Of a stretch of 64,000 nt of DNA, positions 1 through 9,386 are shown piece after piece. Where the stretch lies: assembly GCF_000311725.1 (NCBI RefSeq), contig NZ_HE978514.1, forward strand, positions 105,111 through 169,110, given 5' to 3'. Within the stretch, counting starts at the first letter, position 1; each line of letters opens with the position of its first letter. The notes under the pieces were generated by a model. That model had not been told where the DNA came from. It searched no databases and was given only the letters and a program-made list of their open reading frames with translations. The position numbers were made by a program, and so were the translations under genes. This stretch comes from Robertmurraya massiliosenegalensis JC6 (GTDB taxonomy: Bacteria; Bacillota; Bacilli; Bacillales; Cytobacillaceae).

Positions 1-525
1 AACAGGGTGCCAACGGATAAAATCAAAATCTTCAAAGCTCTCTTCGTATTGCTTTTCTTCTCCTTCAGGACAAAATAGAAGCGTTTGAAACATATCTCGT
101 TCTTTATAATAATGGGGATCATGAGCAGGAAAGTGCTCGATTTTTAAAGAGCTTATGCTTTCGCTAATATACGAATGCTCTGGAACATTAGCCCTCATCG
201 CCTCATGGTCCATATAAACGACTGGATGATCATTTGCAAGTGCTGCTTCTGTCAATTTTAGAAGGGACGGATTCGAAAGAGGATTCGTATACAATACTTC
301 TCCATTTAACACAACATATTGTCCATTGTAGCTAACATAAGTATCGATCCCTAATTCATTTCGTAAATCCTCATACATGAATGGGGCTCTACCTGTTGCT
401 ATTGCCACTATATGTCCTTGTTCCTTTAAATCGAGCACAGCCTTTTTCGTTGTTTCAGGTAGTTTCTTGTCATGATCGAGAAGAGTTCCATCAATATCAA
501 AAAAAATAACGCTTTTTTCACTCAT
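1..525 (-). CDS. Cof-type HAD-IIB phosphatase (partial, C-terminus outside window)
   Basis: The reading frame starts at ATG 525 on the minus strand and runs off the window edge after 175 codons. The N-terminus carries the HAD motif I DIDGTLLD with the nucleophilic Asp near residue 10, followed by AIATGR, the usual motif II region of Cof-like sugar or nucleotide phosphatases. Such cytosolic enzymes hydrolyse phosphate esters using Mg2+; the substrate cannot be read from the sequence. Family members are about 260-290 residues, so roughly one third is missing here. It is separated from the RNase J gene by about 250 bp and is probably its own unit. Confidence 0.85.
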   Translation of the reverse strand, partial: MSEKSVIFFDIDGTLLDHDKKLPETTKKAVLDLKEQGHIVAIATGRAPFMYEDLRNELGIDTYVSYNGQYVVLNGEVLYTNPLSNPSLLKLTEAALANDHPVVYMDHEAMRANVPEHSYISESISSLKIEHFPAHDPHYYKERDMFQTLLFCPEGEEKQYEESFEDFDFIRWHPV

Positions 526-652
526 TTTTAGTACCAACTTTCTTCGCTGATCTTCTCTATTTGAATACAGTTGCATCAATCTCATACTTGTGCTTTTAAG
601 TAAAAAAAAGAAAATATTTTAAGGTGGGTTCGAATGTATAACCTACAGATAT

Positions 653-697
653 TCGTTCTTTAATTTACCTTCGTACATGGTGAAATCGACTCAGTTG
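653..697. repeat. Dispersed about 40-bp repeat, copy A
   Basis: The core TTAATTTACCTTCGTACATG followed by GTGAAATCGACTCA recurs in related form at 18893-18929 and 19943-19985. The core contains a short inverted repeat (TTACC/GGTGA, perfect as TTCACC/GGTGAA in copy C). It lies in the 250-bp gap between the HAD gene and RNase J, where nothing else was recognised. The nature of the repeat is unknown. Confidence 0.5.
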
Positions 698-776
698 CAT
701 ACCCATATTCTTTATTTCCACTTTTATGTTATCCCATTACGTTACAGCATTGCAATGATAAAGAATTCTCTTCTTA

Positions 777-2444
777 TTAAATTTCAATGATGATTGGCAA
801 TATCATCGGTCTTCTTTTTGTTTTTGTATATAAAAATTCACCAATGGTTTTCTTTAAACTTTGTTTCACCGAGCTCCATTGTCCCCTTCCGGAAAGGTTT
901 ATATCTTTCAGCGTCTTATCAATGAGTCGATGCATTTCTTTCATTAATTCCTCTGAATCTTTTACGTAGATAAACCCTCTCGTTATTATATCTGGACGTG
1001 AGAGCCATTTTTTATCTACCTTACTCATTGTTAAGACCATAACAAGCATTCCATCTTCTGATAGTTGTTTCCGATCTCTTAAAACAATTTCACCGATATC
1101 CCCAACTCCTACTCCATCTACATATGTATCCCCAGCATGAATTCGCCTTGCGTGGCGAGCAAGTGAATGCTCAATATCCACCACGTCACCATTTTTGAGG
1201 ATAAATGTATTTTCTTGTTCTAACCCAACCGATTCAGCTAATATTCGATGCTGATGGAGCATCCGATATTCTCCATGAATCGGGATAAAATATTTCGGCT
1301 TCATAAGTGTAAGCATCCATTTTAAATCTTCTTGATATCCGTGACCTGAAACGTGCATGCCTTTTCCAGAACCATAAATAACATGGGCACCAAGTGTAAA
1401 TAAATTATCAACGATTTTCGATACACTTTTTTCATTTCCTGGGATTGGTCCTGCCGCAAGAATTACTGTATCACCCGCTAACACTTCCACCCCTCTGAAG
1501 TTTCCAGTCGATAAGCGAGATAAAGCCGCCAATGGTTCTCCTTGACTTCCCGTACATAAAATCGCAACCCGCTCCGGAGATAACTCATTGATTTCATTTG
1601 CTTCAATCAGCATTCCTTCTGGAACCGTTAAGTACCCACGTTGAATTGCTACATCCACAACATTGACCATACTTCTCCCAAGTAAAGCAAGTTTTCGATT
1701 TGTCCGCATCGCAGCGTCTACCACCTGTTGTACACGGTTAATATTTGAGGCAAATGTTGATAGGATCACCTTTTGTTTCGCCTCAATGAATGCCTCCATC
1801 ACTTGCTCTCCAACCATTTTCTCCGATGGTGTACTTCCTGGTCGTTCAGCATTCGTGCTTTCTGATAGTAATAGTAATACACCTTCAGTACCGATTTGAG
1901 CCATTTTATGAATATCCGAATACTGTTGGTTAACAGGGGTTAAATCAAACTTAAAGTCACCTGTATGGACAATATTTCCTTGTGGTGTTCGGAATACAAC
2001 ACCTAGACAGTCAGGAATACTATGATTCACCCTGAAAAATTGTACGATCATTTGGCCGATTTTTAATTCAGCATTTGAATCGATCTCTACTAGTTTCGTC
2101 TCCCTAATTAACTTATGTTCTTCCAACTTTAATTCAATTAATCCAAGTGTAAATCGCGTCGCAAACACAGGTACATCAATCTTTTTTAGCAAATAAGGGA
2201 TCCCACCAATATGGTCCTCATGCCCATGTGTCACAATTAACGCTTTGACCTTATCCCTGTTGTCCTCTAAAAATGAGACATCAGGAATGATCAAATCAAT
2301 TCCCAATAAACTCTCATCTGGAAACTTATTTCCACAGTCGATAACGATTATATCCTCTTCATATTGAATACAGTACATATTTTTCCCTACTTCATTAAGT
2401 CCTCCTAAAGCAAAAATAGACATTAACCCATCGTTTGTACGCAT
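777..2444 (-). CDS. Ribonuclease J family protein (RNase J1-like paralogue)
   Basis: The product is a metallo-beta-lactamase/beta-CASP ribonuclease that degrades and matures RNA by endo- and 5'-3' exonuclease action. Visible motifs are THGHEDHIGG (zinc ligands), HTGDFKFD, LCTGSQGEP, SGHG and HGEYRM, and the C-terminus ends KTKRRPMILPII as in RNase J1. An upstream in-frame start at 2495 exists, but ATG 2444 has AGGAGG six bases ahead and gives 555 residues, the length I recall for B. subtilis RNase J1. The rpoY/ykzG neighbour typical of rnjA is absent, so this may be an additional paralogue. It is transcribed divergently from the TerD-vWA gene. Confidence 0.9.
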   Translation of the reverse strand: MRTNDGLMSIFALGGLNEVGKNMYCIQYEEDIIVIDCGNKFPDESLLGIDLIIPDVSFLEDNRDKVKALIVTHGHEDHIGGIPYLLKKIDVPVFATRFTLGLIELKLEEHKLIRETKLVEIDSNAELKIGQMIVQFFRVNHSIPDCLGVVFRTPQGNIVHTGDFKFDLTPVNQQYSDIHKMAQIGTEGVLLLLSESTNAERPGSTPSEKMVGEQVMEAFIEAKQKVILSTFASNINRVQQVVDAAMRTNRKLALLGRSMVNVVDVAIQRGYLTVPEGMLIEANEINELSPERVAILCTGSQGEPLAALSRLSTGNFRGVEVLAGDTVILAAGPIPGNEKSVSKIVDNLFTLGAHVIYGSGKGMHVSGHGYQEDLKWMLTLMKPKYFIPIHGEYRMLHQHRILAESVGLEQENTFILKNGDVVDIEHSLARHARRIHAGDTYVDGVGVGDIGEIVLRDRKQLSEDGMLVMVLTMSKVDKKWLSRPDIITRGFIYVKDSEELMKEMHRLIDKTLKDINLSGRGQWSSVKQSLKKTIGEFLYTKTKRRPMILPIIIEI

Positions 2445-2587
2445 ACTTATCCTCCTAGCTTTGCTACTGAAAATAGTATTTGAGCAACGATCCACTGTTA
2501 TGCAATTTCCACCAATTAAAAGTAAAATCTAAACTTTTTTGCCAATTTAAAGTAAACTATAAGAAACGAGCGATTAAGGAGGACAAG

Positions 2588-3937
2588 ATGAAATCGTTAA
2601 TTCGTGGGGAGAAAGTGAAACTCGTAGATTACACGCCATCTACACAGATTGAAGTAGAAGTGAAAATCGATGCAAATTCAGAAATTGACATTACTTGTTT
2701 TGGATTAAATGCGGACAAAAAGCTTGTGGACGACCGTTACATGATCTTTTACAACCAGACTCAATCTCCTTTAAATGAGCTACGGCTTCCAAACTATCAA
2801 AATGGCTCTGGAACCTTTCTAATCAATTTGGACAAGCTACCCCCATCTGCTCAATATTTAGTATTTACAGGCACGATTGACGGGGAAGGAACCATGGGGA
2901 ATATTTTTTCAGGATCGATTCAAATAAAAGCAAATGGACAATCTATTTTGGAATACACCTTTAAAGGAAATGAATTTCAGAATGAAAAGGCTGTGATTAT
3001 TGCTGAGCTTTATGTCAAATCAATTTGGAGAGTGGCATCAGTGGGAAGAGGCTATGACGGAGGTCTTGCTGCTCTTCTAAAGGATTTTGGTGGAGAAGTG
3101 GCAGAAGAAGAACAGCCCCAAATCACTCCGTCACCTCCAGCAAATGATAAGAAAGTCAATCTGGAGAAGAAAATGGCCCAGCAAGCTCCTAAAATCCTTG
3201 ACCTGTCAAAAAAAGCGAAGGTGTCACTTGAGAAGGTAGGGTTACAGAATCATCATGCAAAAGTTGCGCTCTGCTTAGATATATCTGCCTCGATGTATAG
3301 CTTGTATCGCTCCGGAAAGATTCAAGATTTTGCTGAGAGAATACTAGCATTAGGAACTCGTTTTGATGACGATGGCTCGATTGATATTTTCTTATTTGGA
3401 GCAAGGTCTCATGATGCAGGAGAACTAACTATTGATAACTTTAATGGTTTTGTCAATCAATTAATTAAGCGCTATCCATTAGAAGGTAGCACCTACTATG
3501 GAAAGGCGATGAAAACGATCCGTGAGCACTATTTTGGACAAGCTTCAAAAAGAAATTCACCGCACCCAAGCTCGGTTCCCGTCTACGTCATGTTTGTAAC
3601 CGACGGCGCAACCTTCGATGAAAAAGAAACGATCAATCATATTCGAAACTCATCTTACGAACCGATCTTTTGGCAGTTTATGGCGATTGGGAAATCAAAT
3701 AAAGGAGTAAAAAGACGCGGACTTTTTAATTCCTTCCAATCTGATTTTTCATTTTTGGAAAAACTAGATGATCTCTCTGGCCGCTATATTGACAATGCCG
3801 ATTTCTTTAGCGTCGAAGATCCACAGCATGTCTCAGATCATGAATTGTATGATTTATTGATGCAAGAGTATCCCAGCTGGGTACGTGCTGCCTCAACAAA
3901 AGGACTGATTGCAGGTACGACTAGCCGGGTACGTTAA
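2588..3937 (+). CDS. TerD domain plus von Willebrand factor A domain stress protein (TerF-like)
   Basis: Residues about 1-185 resemble the TerD/CABP stress domain (GTMGNIFSGS, ending RGYDGGLAALLKDFGG). After a charged linker, residues about 240-440 form a vWA domain with the MIDAS elements DISAS, a Thr in EGSTYYG and VTDGA. Proteins of this type belong to the calcium-binding Ter stress family linked to tellurite, phage and envelope stress responses; the molecular role is not settled. An open frame extends upstream to 2480, but ATG 2588 is preceded by AAGGAGG and is the likely start, giving 449 residues. It is a single-gene unit followed by a hairpin terminator. Confidence 0.85.
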   Translation: MKSLIRGEKVKLVDYTPSTQIEVEVKIDANSEIDITCFGLNADKKLVDDRYMIFYNQTQSPLNELRLPNYQNGSGTFLINLDKLPPSAQYLVFTGTIDGEGTMGNIFSGSIQIKANGQSILEYTFKGNEFQNEKAVIIAELYVKSIWRVASVGRGYDGGLAALLKDFGGEVAEEEQPQITPSPPANDKKVNLEKKMAQQAPKILDLSKKAKVSLEKVGLQNHHAKVALCLDISASMYSLYRSGKIQDFAERILALGTRFDDDGSIDIFLFGARSHDAGELTIDNFNGFVNQLIKRYPLEGSTYYGKAMKTIREHYFGQASKRNSPHPSSVPVYVMFVTDGATFDEKETINHIRNSSYEPIFWQFMAIGKSNKGVKRRGLFNSFQSDFSFLEKLDDLSGRYIDNADFFSVEDPQHVSDHELYDLLMQEYPSWVRAASTKGLIAGTTSRVR

Positions 3938-3946
3938 TATAACACC

Positions 3947-3976
3947 AGAGGGCTGGAAATTACTTCCCAGCCCTCT
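3947..3976. terminator. Bidirectional hairpin between convergent genes
   Basis: The arms AGAGGGCTGG and CCAGCCCTCT form a 10-bp stem around a short loop between the stop of the TerD-vWA gene and the stop of the methyltransferase. It can serve either strand; U-tracts are weak on both sides. Confidence 0.7.
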
Positions 3977-4005
3977 TGCATTTATTACAGAATACAAACA
4001 ATACC

Positions 4006-5202
4006 TTATGAGCGTTTTTTCAAAAACACGACCTTCAAATAATCTCCTTCTTTAAATTCTTTGATCGTTTTAAAGTCTGCAGGAAGTCTGAACTCTTCAA
4101 GAATTTGATACTTGGAATTAGCCTGCTGGAAAGCTTTTACGATGAAACCTTTGAATTTGTCCATGCCAAATGTACTGCAATTAGTAGAGGCCACAATAAC
4201 CCCACCCTTTTCTGTAATGCGAATCGCTTTTTCTAATAGATCCGAATAATCCTTTCCTGCACTGAATGTATGCTTTTTAGAACGTGCATAGCTCGGTGGA
4301 TCAAGGATCACCAAATCAAAGCTAAGATTTTTTCGCCCCGCATATTTAAAATAGTTGAACACATCTTCAACGATAATATCCTGCGCTTCGAAGTCGATTC
4401 CATTGACGCTAAATTGCTCAATAGTTTTGCTTTTACTGCGATTGGCCACATCGACACTTGTTGTTTTAATGGCACCACCTAATGCAGCAGCGACTGAAAA
4501 AGCACCCGTATACGAAAAGGTATTTAATACCGTCTTACCTTCTGCATATTGATCGCGAATCTTCTTTCTTACCTCTCGTTGATCTAAAAAGATCCCAACC
4601 ATTGCACTTTCATTTAAATAAACGGCAAAGTTCATGCCATTTTCCTTTACAAGAAGTGGTTCAGGCGCTCTTTCTCCGATGACAAAATCATCGTCTGCCA
4701 TGTAGGTACCTTGAGCATCAAAACGTTTCTTTTCATAAAGACCTTTATATTCGACAACCTTGTTTAAAGCTTCGATTAGCACATCTTTAAATTGATAAAT
4801 GCCCTCACTATACCACTGAATAAGAAGGTAGCCATCAAAATACTCAATCGTTACGCCACCAATTCCATCTCCTTCACCATTAAACACTCGAAACGCCGTC
4901 GTTTCTGGATCATTAAACAAAAAACTACGATGTTCTAATGCTTTTTTAACTTTTTTCTCGAAAAAATGGGCGTCAATTTGCTCGTCTTTCTGTCTGCTTA
5001 GTATCCATCCAATTCCTTTATTTTGTTGCCCATAATATCCTTTTGCTAGGAAAGCACCTTTGTCATCCATTAGTTCAATGAGCGCTCCTTCCTCACCTAG
5101 TAGATTGGCGTTTTGAATCGCTTCTTTTTTGATTAGAGGAACACCAGCCTTAATGCTCTTCACATATGATGACTTTACTTTCAACTTTATTATTTTATTC
5201 AT
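4006..5202 (-). CDS. Class I SAM-dependent rRNA methyltransferase, RlmI/YwbD-like
   Basis: An N-terminal PUA-like domain (about residues 1-75, start KLKVKSSYVKSIKAGVPLIKK) is followed by a central EEHD-type domain (FRVFNGEGDGIGG) and a Rossmann methyltransferase domain (VLNTFSYTGAFSVAAALGGA as SAM motif I, LDPPSYARSKK as catalytic motif). E. coli RlmI methylates C1962 of 23S rRNA to m5C, and this family (YwbD in B. subtilis) is expected to act similarly on ribosomal RNA in the cytosol. At 398 residues the length is typical. The gene stands alone between two terminators, convergent with the TerD-vWA gene. Confidence 0.88.
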   Translation of the reverse strand: MNKIIKLKVKSSYVKSIKAGVPLIKKEAIQNANLLGEEGALIELMDDKGAFLAKGYYGQQNKGIGWILSRQKDEQIDAHFFEKKVKKALEHRSFLFNDPETTAFRVFNGEGDGIGGVTIEYFDGYLLIQWYSEGIYQFKDVLIEALNKVVEYKGLYEKKRFDAQGTYMADDDFVIGERAPEPLLVKENGMNFAVYLNESAMVGIFLDQREVRKKIRDQYAEGKTVLNTFSYTGAFSVAAALGGAIKTTSVDVANRSKSKTIEQFSVNGIDFEAQDIIVEDVFNYFKYAGRKNLSFDLVILDPPSYARSKKHTFSAGKDYSDLLEKAIRITEKGGVIVASTNCSTFGMDKFKGFIVKAFQQANSKYQILEEFRLPADFKTIKEFKEGDYLKVVFLKKRS

Positions 5203-5226
5203 AAAAACCGTCCTATTTAATTATTT

Positions 5227-5272
5227 CAAAAAAATGAAAAAAGCCTCATCCATTAATAGAATGGGCTTCTTT
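5227..5272 (-). terminator. Rho-independent terminator of the allantoinase operon
   Basis: On the minus strand AGAAGCCCAT pairs with ATGAGGCTTTTTTC across a short AT-rich loop (one bulged base), followed by a run of T. It lies downstream of the allantoinase stop. Confidence 0.75.
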
Positions 5273-5329
5273 CTCATTTTCTAATACCTTTTATTATACC
5301 TTTCTTTACCCTTAGGTAGACTTTTTTTA

Positions 5330-6691
5330 TTAATTTGTTATACCTTTGAGCCAATTTCCCTTGTTTATCGATTGCTTAATATGTCCGTCCTCAAAAATGA
5401 TATTCCCATTATTTATGGTAGACTTTATTTTACAGGGGAAAGTATGCCCAAGATAGAGACTTTCTTTATGTTTTGCAAAGAAATTAGACTCCGTTACGGT
5501 GAACGTTTCTTCTGTTGTTACAATCGCAAAATTGGCAGGTTCGCCCACAGCAATTCCCCCTTTAAAAGGAAGCTTAAACCGTTCCACTGGATTCGCTGAC
5601 AATTGCTTAGCAATTTTTTCAAAAGGAAGGTCATATTTTAACGCTAATTCAATTATGGCAAGTAAGGTAAACTGCCCCCCGCTAATTCCACCCCATGCCT
5701 CAAAAAGATGATGAGTCTTTGGATCCTTTAAGGAAAAAGGACAAGGAGAGTGATCAGAGGCAATCATATCAAACTTACCATCTATGAATAAATGAATTAA
5801 TTTCTCCTGTTCTTCTTTCTCTCTTAACGGTGGTGCACATTTCGCAACTGTTCCTTTTTCTACTAAATCTTCATGGGAGAATAGTAAATAATGGGGACAG
5901 GTTTCCACGGTTACATCAATGCCCTGTTCTTTTGCCTCCTCAATTTTCCCCACAGCAGCCGCACTGCTTATATGGACAAAATGAATCGGACAGCCTGTGA
6001 TTTTTGCATAGGACAGGACTCTTTCAACCGCCTCGACTTCTGCGCGAATCGGTCGCGTTTCTAGATAATCATCTGCACTGAATTGTCCTTTTTGTCGCTT
6101 TTCAGCCGTTAGCCATTTCGTTATCGCATCACTTTCCGAATGGAGGGCAAGAACTTTGTTCAGTGATGCGATTTTCTTCATTCCCTTCAACAGTGTGATA
6201 TCGTCGACCCGCTCAAACTCTTCATTTCCAGATTCAGAAAGAAACGCTTTAAAGCCTATCACTCCAGCTTCAGCAAGCTCTTCTAAGTAGTCGACATTTC
6301 CTGGGACAAGTCCACCCCATAAGGCAAAATCAACCATTGATTTCTCTCTCGCTTTCTCTATTTTTTGCATCAGAGCTTCGTTGTTAATCGTTGATGGAAT
6401 CCCATTTAATGGCATATCAAAAAAGAGCGTACAACCACCTGCTGCCATCATTTCTGAACCGGTTTCAAAGCCTTCCCATTCGTCTCTTCCTGGATCATTG
6501 AAATGGACATGAACATCAATAGCACCTGGGAAAATATATAACCGACTCGCGTCCATTTCTTTGTCCGCTTGCCCGGTTAAATTTGCATCTATTTTAGCAA
6601 TCTTGCCATCTTTAATTCCAACATCAGCCTTTTTCACACCTCCAGGTAAGACGACGAAACCATTGCAAATAGCTAAATCAAAAAGAACCAT
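5330..6691 (-). CDS. pucH: Allantoinase
   Basis: This cyclic amidohydrolase opens allantoin to allantoate. Signature residues are the HVHF metal pair (about residues 60-62) followed by NDPGRDEWEGFETG, the probable carboxylated Lys in GFKAFLSE, metal His residues in LHSE and VHIS, and the Asp in DHSPC. At 453 residues it matches AllB/PucH length. The ATG directly follows the TAA of the upstream aminotransferase, so translation is coupled. It is the last gene of a three-gene minus-strand ureide operon ending at the 5227 terminator. The dihydropyrimidinase relatives are less likely given the neighbours. Confidence 0.93.
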   Translation of the reverse strand: MVLFDLAICNGFVVLPGGVKKADVGIKDGKIAKIDANLTGQADKEMDASRLYIFPGAIDVHVHFNDPGRDEWEGFETGSEMMAAGGCTLFFDMPLNGIPSTINNEALMQKIEKAREKSMVDFALWGGLVPGNVDYLEELAEAGVIGFKAFLSESGNEEFERVDDITLLKGMKKIASLNKVLALHSESDAITKWLTAEKRQKGQFSADDYLETRPIRAEVEAVERVLSYAKITGCPIHFVHISSAAAVGKIEEAKEQGIDVTVETCPHYLLFSHEDLVEKGTVAKCAPPLREKEEQEKLIHLFIDGKFDMIASDHSPCPFSLKDPKTHHLFEAWGGISGGQFTLLAIIELALKYDLPFEKIAKQLSANPVERFKLPFKGGIAVGEPANFAIVTTEETFTVTESNFFAKHKESLYLGHTFPCKIKSTINNGNIIFEDGHIKQSINKGNWLKGITN

Positions 6692-7930
6692 TTATCCCAC
6701 CACCTTGGCGTCATAATGATTTAGAGCTGCTTGCAATGCATTTCCTCGATTGACTGCCACTCCATGGCGGATAAGTACTGCCTCTAACGCCCCTAAGACT
6801 GAAAGAATATTTTCCTTCCTGCAACTATAACCCATCGTTCCAATTCTCCAAATCTTCCCGTGTAATGGTCCAAAAGATGAAGCAATTTCAATCCCAAATT
6901 TCTGTAGGAGCATGTTTCTTACCGCGTCTCCATCGACACCTGTAGGAATCTTGACACAGGTAACACAAGTGAGCTTGTTTTCAGGATCACCAAAAAGTTC
7001 TAATCCCATCGCTTCAATTCCTTTTATTAATGCTTGCTCATGAAATTGATGGCGCTTAAACCTCTCTTCCAAACCTTCTTCCAATACAAGTCGCAAGCCT
7101 TCTCTCAAGGCATACACCATCGAAGTCGCTTCCGTATGATGATTCAATCTTCTTGGGCTCCAATAATCTTGCAACATCCCTAAATCAAAATAGTTACTTG
7201 CAATCGGAAGCTTGCTTCGTACATATTGACGGTCCTCATCGGTCGCAATTCCTCGTTCCACCTTTTTACGAGAGAGAATAATCTCCTCAATTCGCTCATT
7301 ATAGGAAATGGGCGCCATTCCAGATGGGACAGACAGGCACTTTTGTGTTCCACCTATTACTGCATCAATACACCATTCATCTGTTTTTACTTCGACTCCA
7401 CCAATCGAAGCCACAGCATCAACTACCAATAAAACATCTTGCTCACGACACGCCTTTCCAATTTCTTGGAGCGGCTGTATTCTTCCAGTAGAAGTTTCGC
7501 CATGTACAATCGCAACAAGTTTTGGAGATACCTTTTTCATTTCAGCTATAATCATTCTTGGTTCAAAGACCTCGCCCCATGGACAGTCGAGCGTATAAAC
7601 ATCTGCGCCATATCTTTCACAGATTTCCACAAGCAAATGACCAAAACGGCCATAAATCGGAACAAGTACTTTATCCCCTGGTTCGATTATGCTCGATAAC
7701 ACTGCTTCATTCCCAGCACGAGACGTTCCATCAATCGGGAATGCCCAATGATTGTTCGTTTGAAAAACCTTTCGTAGCATTTCCATTACTTCATTCATAA
7801 TATTTGTAAAAGCTGGATCGAACTGCCCTAATATCGGTGTACTGAGTGCTCTTAGAACCCTCGGGTCCACTTCCACTGGTCCTGGTGTCATAATCGTTCT
7901 CTTCGGTGTATTTAGCTCTGAAAAACTCAT
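6692..7930 (-). CDS. pucG: (S)-ureidoglycine--glyoxylate aminotransferase
   Basis: This class V PLP aminotransferase transfers the amino group of ureidoglycine to glyoxylate, giving oxalurate and glycine. TPGPVEVDPRVLRALSTPILGQFDP near the N-terminus (shown by its first residues TPGPVEVD) and the PLP-binding Lys in GGTQKCLSVPSG are clear. The length is 412 residues. Serine-pyruvate or alanine-glyoxylate aminotransferases share the fold, but placement between allantoate amidohydrolase and allantoinase fixes the role. The start has AAGGGGG-type ribosome binding sequence upstream. The oxalurate product is relevant to the amidase/GGT-like pair found at 24125-26952. Confidence 0.9.
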   Translation of the reverse strand: MSFSELNTPKRTIMTPGPVEVDPRVLRALSTPILGQFDPAFTNIMNEVMEMLRKVFQTNNHWAFPIDGTSRAGNEAVLSSIIEPGDKVLVPIYGRFGHLLVEICERYGADVYTLDCPWGEVFEPRMIIAEMKKVSPKLVAIVHGETSTGRIQPLQEIGKACREQDVLLVVDAVASIGGVEVKTDEWCIDAVIGGTQKCLSVPSGMAPISYNERIEEIILSRKKVERGIATDEDRQYVRSKLPIASNYFDLGMLQDYWSPRRLNHHTEATSMVYALREGLRLVLEEGLEERFKRHQFHEQALIKGIEAMGLELFGDPENKLTCVTCVKIPTGVDGDAVRNMLLQKFGIEIASSFGPLHGKIWRIGTMGYSCRKENILSVLGALEAVLIRHGVAVNRGNALQAALNHYDAKVVG

Positions 7931-7942
7931 CTTCCATCCCCC

Positions 7943-9190
7943 TTAGTAGGCCAATTTGTATAATAGCTCTGTCAGAAGCTCTACTCCTGTCTCCAAATCT
8001 TCTAATTTTGTAAACTCTTGAGGAGAATGACTTATGCCTTTTTGACTCGGTACAAACAATAAAGTAGTTGGGCAAATCGAGGCAAATACTTGGGCATCAT
8101 GCCCAGCACCAGAGACGATATCCTGATGGCTAATGTTTTTATTGGATGCAAGCTGGCGAACCATCCTGTTCATCCCTTTATCCATCGCAATTGGTTTGAC
8201 ATCCATCCATTGTGATACTTGAACGTTCATCTCTAACTCGTTTGCGAATCTTTCAAATTCAGCAAATATATCTTCACAATATTGGTTAAGCATGTCTTCG
8301 CGATGATTTCGGATGTCTAAGCTGAATTCCACAACACCTGCCACCACATTGGGGACATTAGGTTTTACATTGATTTTCCCTACGGTTGCCACTAACTGTG
8401 AATCGATTTCTTTTGCTTTATCGGTTAAATACGTAATCAATCGTGACGTTGTGGTCACTGCATCCTTGCGATAAAACATCGGAGTCGTACCAGCATGATT
8501 GCTTTCACCGCTCACTTTTACCGTAAACCGACGTTGCCCAACAATATAAGAAACGACACCAATGGATTTCTTATTTCGTTCAAGAACCATTCCTTGTTCG
8601 ATATGAATCTCAATAAACCGCTCAATATCATGACGAATCGAAGGAGTATAATAGTTTGGATCGAAACCTGCAGATTTCATCGCATCTAAAAAAGATATTC
8701 CCTCCTCATCTTGTAAATTCTTCACACTTTCTAAATTATAAGCGCCATTTATATTTCTCGATCCCCAAAACGTTAAAGGAAAACGACTCCCTTCTTCTTC
8801 ACTAAGTGAAATGACTTCAATCGTTTTTTTCGGGTAACCAAATGCCTTGAATAATCGCGATGTAGCAAGAAGGCTTGCAATAATTCCGTACGCTCCATCA
8901 TACTTCCCACCATTTCTCACCGTATCAATATGTGATCCTGTTAAGATCGATTTGCTACTTATTTCTGTCCCCTGTAGTTTACCGAATAGATTACCAGCAC
9001 TATCAAAATAGGTATCCAACTTGAACTCTTCCATTTTATTTTTTATGGCTCTTTGGGCTTCCTTCCATTCTTTCGAAAATAACAGCCTTGTATTACCCCC
9101 AGTTTCTGTTTTTCCAAACTGAGCAAGCCATTCAATCATTTCCTCTACTGTATTTTCCTTATTCGTCTGTTTCCCAACTCGAATGGCCAT
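7943..9190 (-). CDS. pucF: Allantoate amidohydrolase (M20 family)
   Basis: A Zn/Mn-dependent M20-type amidohydrolase that converts allantoate to ureidoglycine (via ureidoglycolate-level products), CO2 and ammonia. Metal-site residues are visible: GSHIDTV, KYDGAYG, EEEGSRF, IHIEQG and the late SHSPQEF. The preceding in-frame GTG at 9199 is an alternative start, but ATG 9190 has GGGGAG eight bases ahead. The closely related N-carbamoyl-L-amino acid hydrolases are the main alternative; the operon with pucG and allantoinase favours allantoate. It is the first gene of the operon and divergent from pucR, with shared regulatory DNA. Confidence 0.9.
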   Translation of the reverse strand: MAIRVGKQTNKENTVEEMIEWLAQFGKTETGGNTRLLFSKEWKEAQRAIKNKMEEFKLDTYFDSAGNLFGKLQGTEISSKSILTGSHIDTVRNGGKYDGAYGIIASLLATSRLFKAFGYPKKTIEVISLSEEEGSRFPLTFWGSRNINGAYNLESVKNLQDEEGISFLDAMKSAGFDPNYYTPSIRHDIERFIEIHIEQGMVLERNKKSIGVVSYIVGQRRFTVKVSGESNHAGTTPMFYRKDAVTTTSRLITYLTDKAKEIDSQLVATVGKINVKPNVPNVVAGVVEFSLDIRNHREDMLNQYCEDIFAEFERFANELEMNVQVSQWMDVKPIAMDKGMNRMVRQLASNKNISHQDIVSGAGHDAQVFASICPTTLLFVPSQKGISHSPQEFTKLEDLETGVELLTELLYKLAY

Positions 9191-9218
9191 CCGATTCACT
9201 CCCCAACTAAAAAGTTCA

Positions 9219-9235
9219 TGTTAACTTTTGTTACA
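9219..9235. promoter_or_regulatory. TnrA/GlnR-type operator in the pucF-pucR intergenic region
   Basis: TGTTAACTTTTGTTACA fits TGTNA-N7-TNACA perfectly, the nitrogen-control box of Bacillus TnrA and GlnR. It is 29 bp upstream of pucF and 152 bp upstream of pucR. Which gene it controls, and with what sign, cannot be read from the sequence; its closeness to pucF does not fit the usual activating distance for that gene. Confidence 0.65.
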
Positions 9236-9319
9236 TAGATATTTAAGTTAAGTTTACTGATTTCACCTTGAGAGTTCATTATCATTTTTATACAAATTTA
9301 AATATCGATTTTGTTTATA

Positions 9320-9348
9320 TTAACCAAGTGCATTTTTTGTGCTATGAT
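9320..9348 (+). promoter_or_regulatory. Candidate pucR promoter with overlapping PucR-box core
   Basis: TTAACC (-35-like) and TATGAT (-10) are separated by 17 bp. The -35 overlaps TTAACCAA, the reverse complement of TTGGTTAA, the core I recall for the B. subtilis PucR box. This arrangement would allow PucR to control its own transcription. Confidence 0.5.
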
Positions 9349-9386
9349 TAAAAAAATATATTATTCTGAATTTTTAAAGAGGTGTC

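Noticed and set aside
7943..9190. N-carbamoyl-L-amino acid hydrolase instead of allantoate amidohydrolase
   Set aside because: The families are hard to tell apart by motifs, but the operon with ureidoglycine aminotransferase and allantoinase decides for allantoate.
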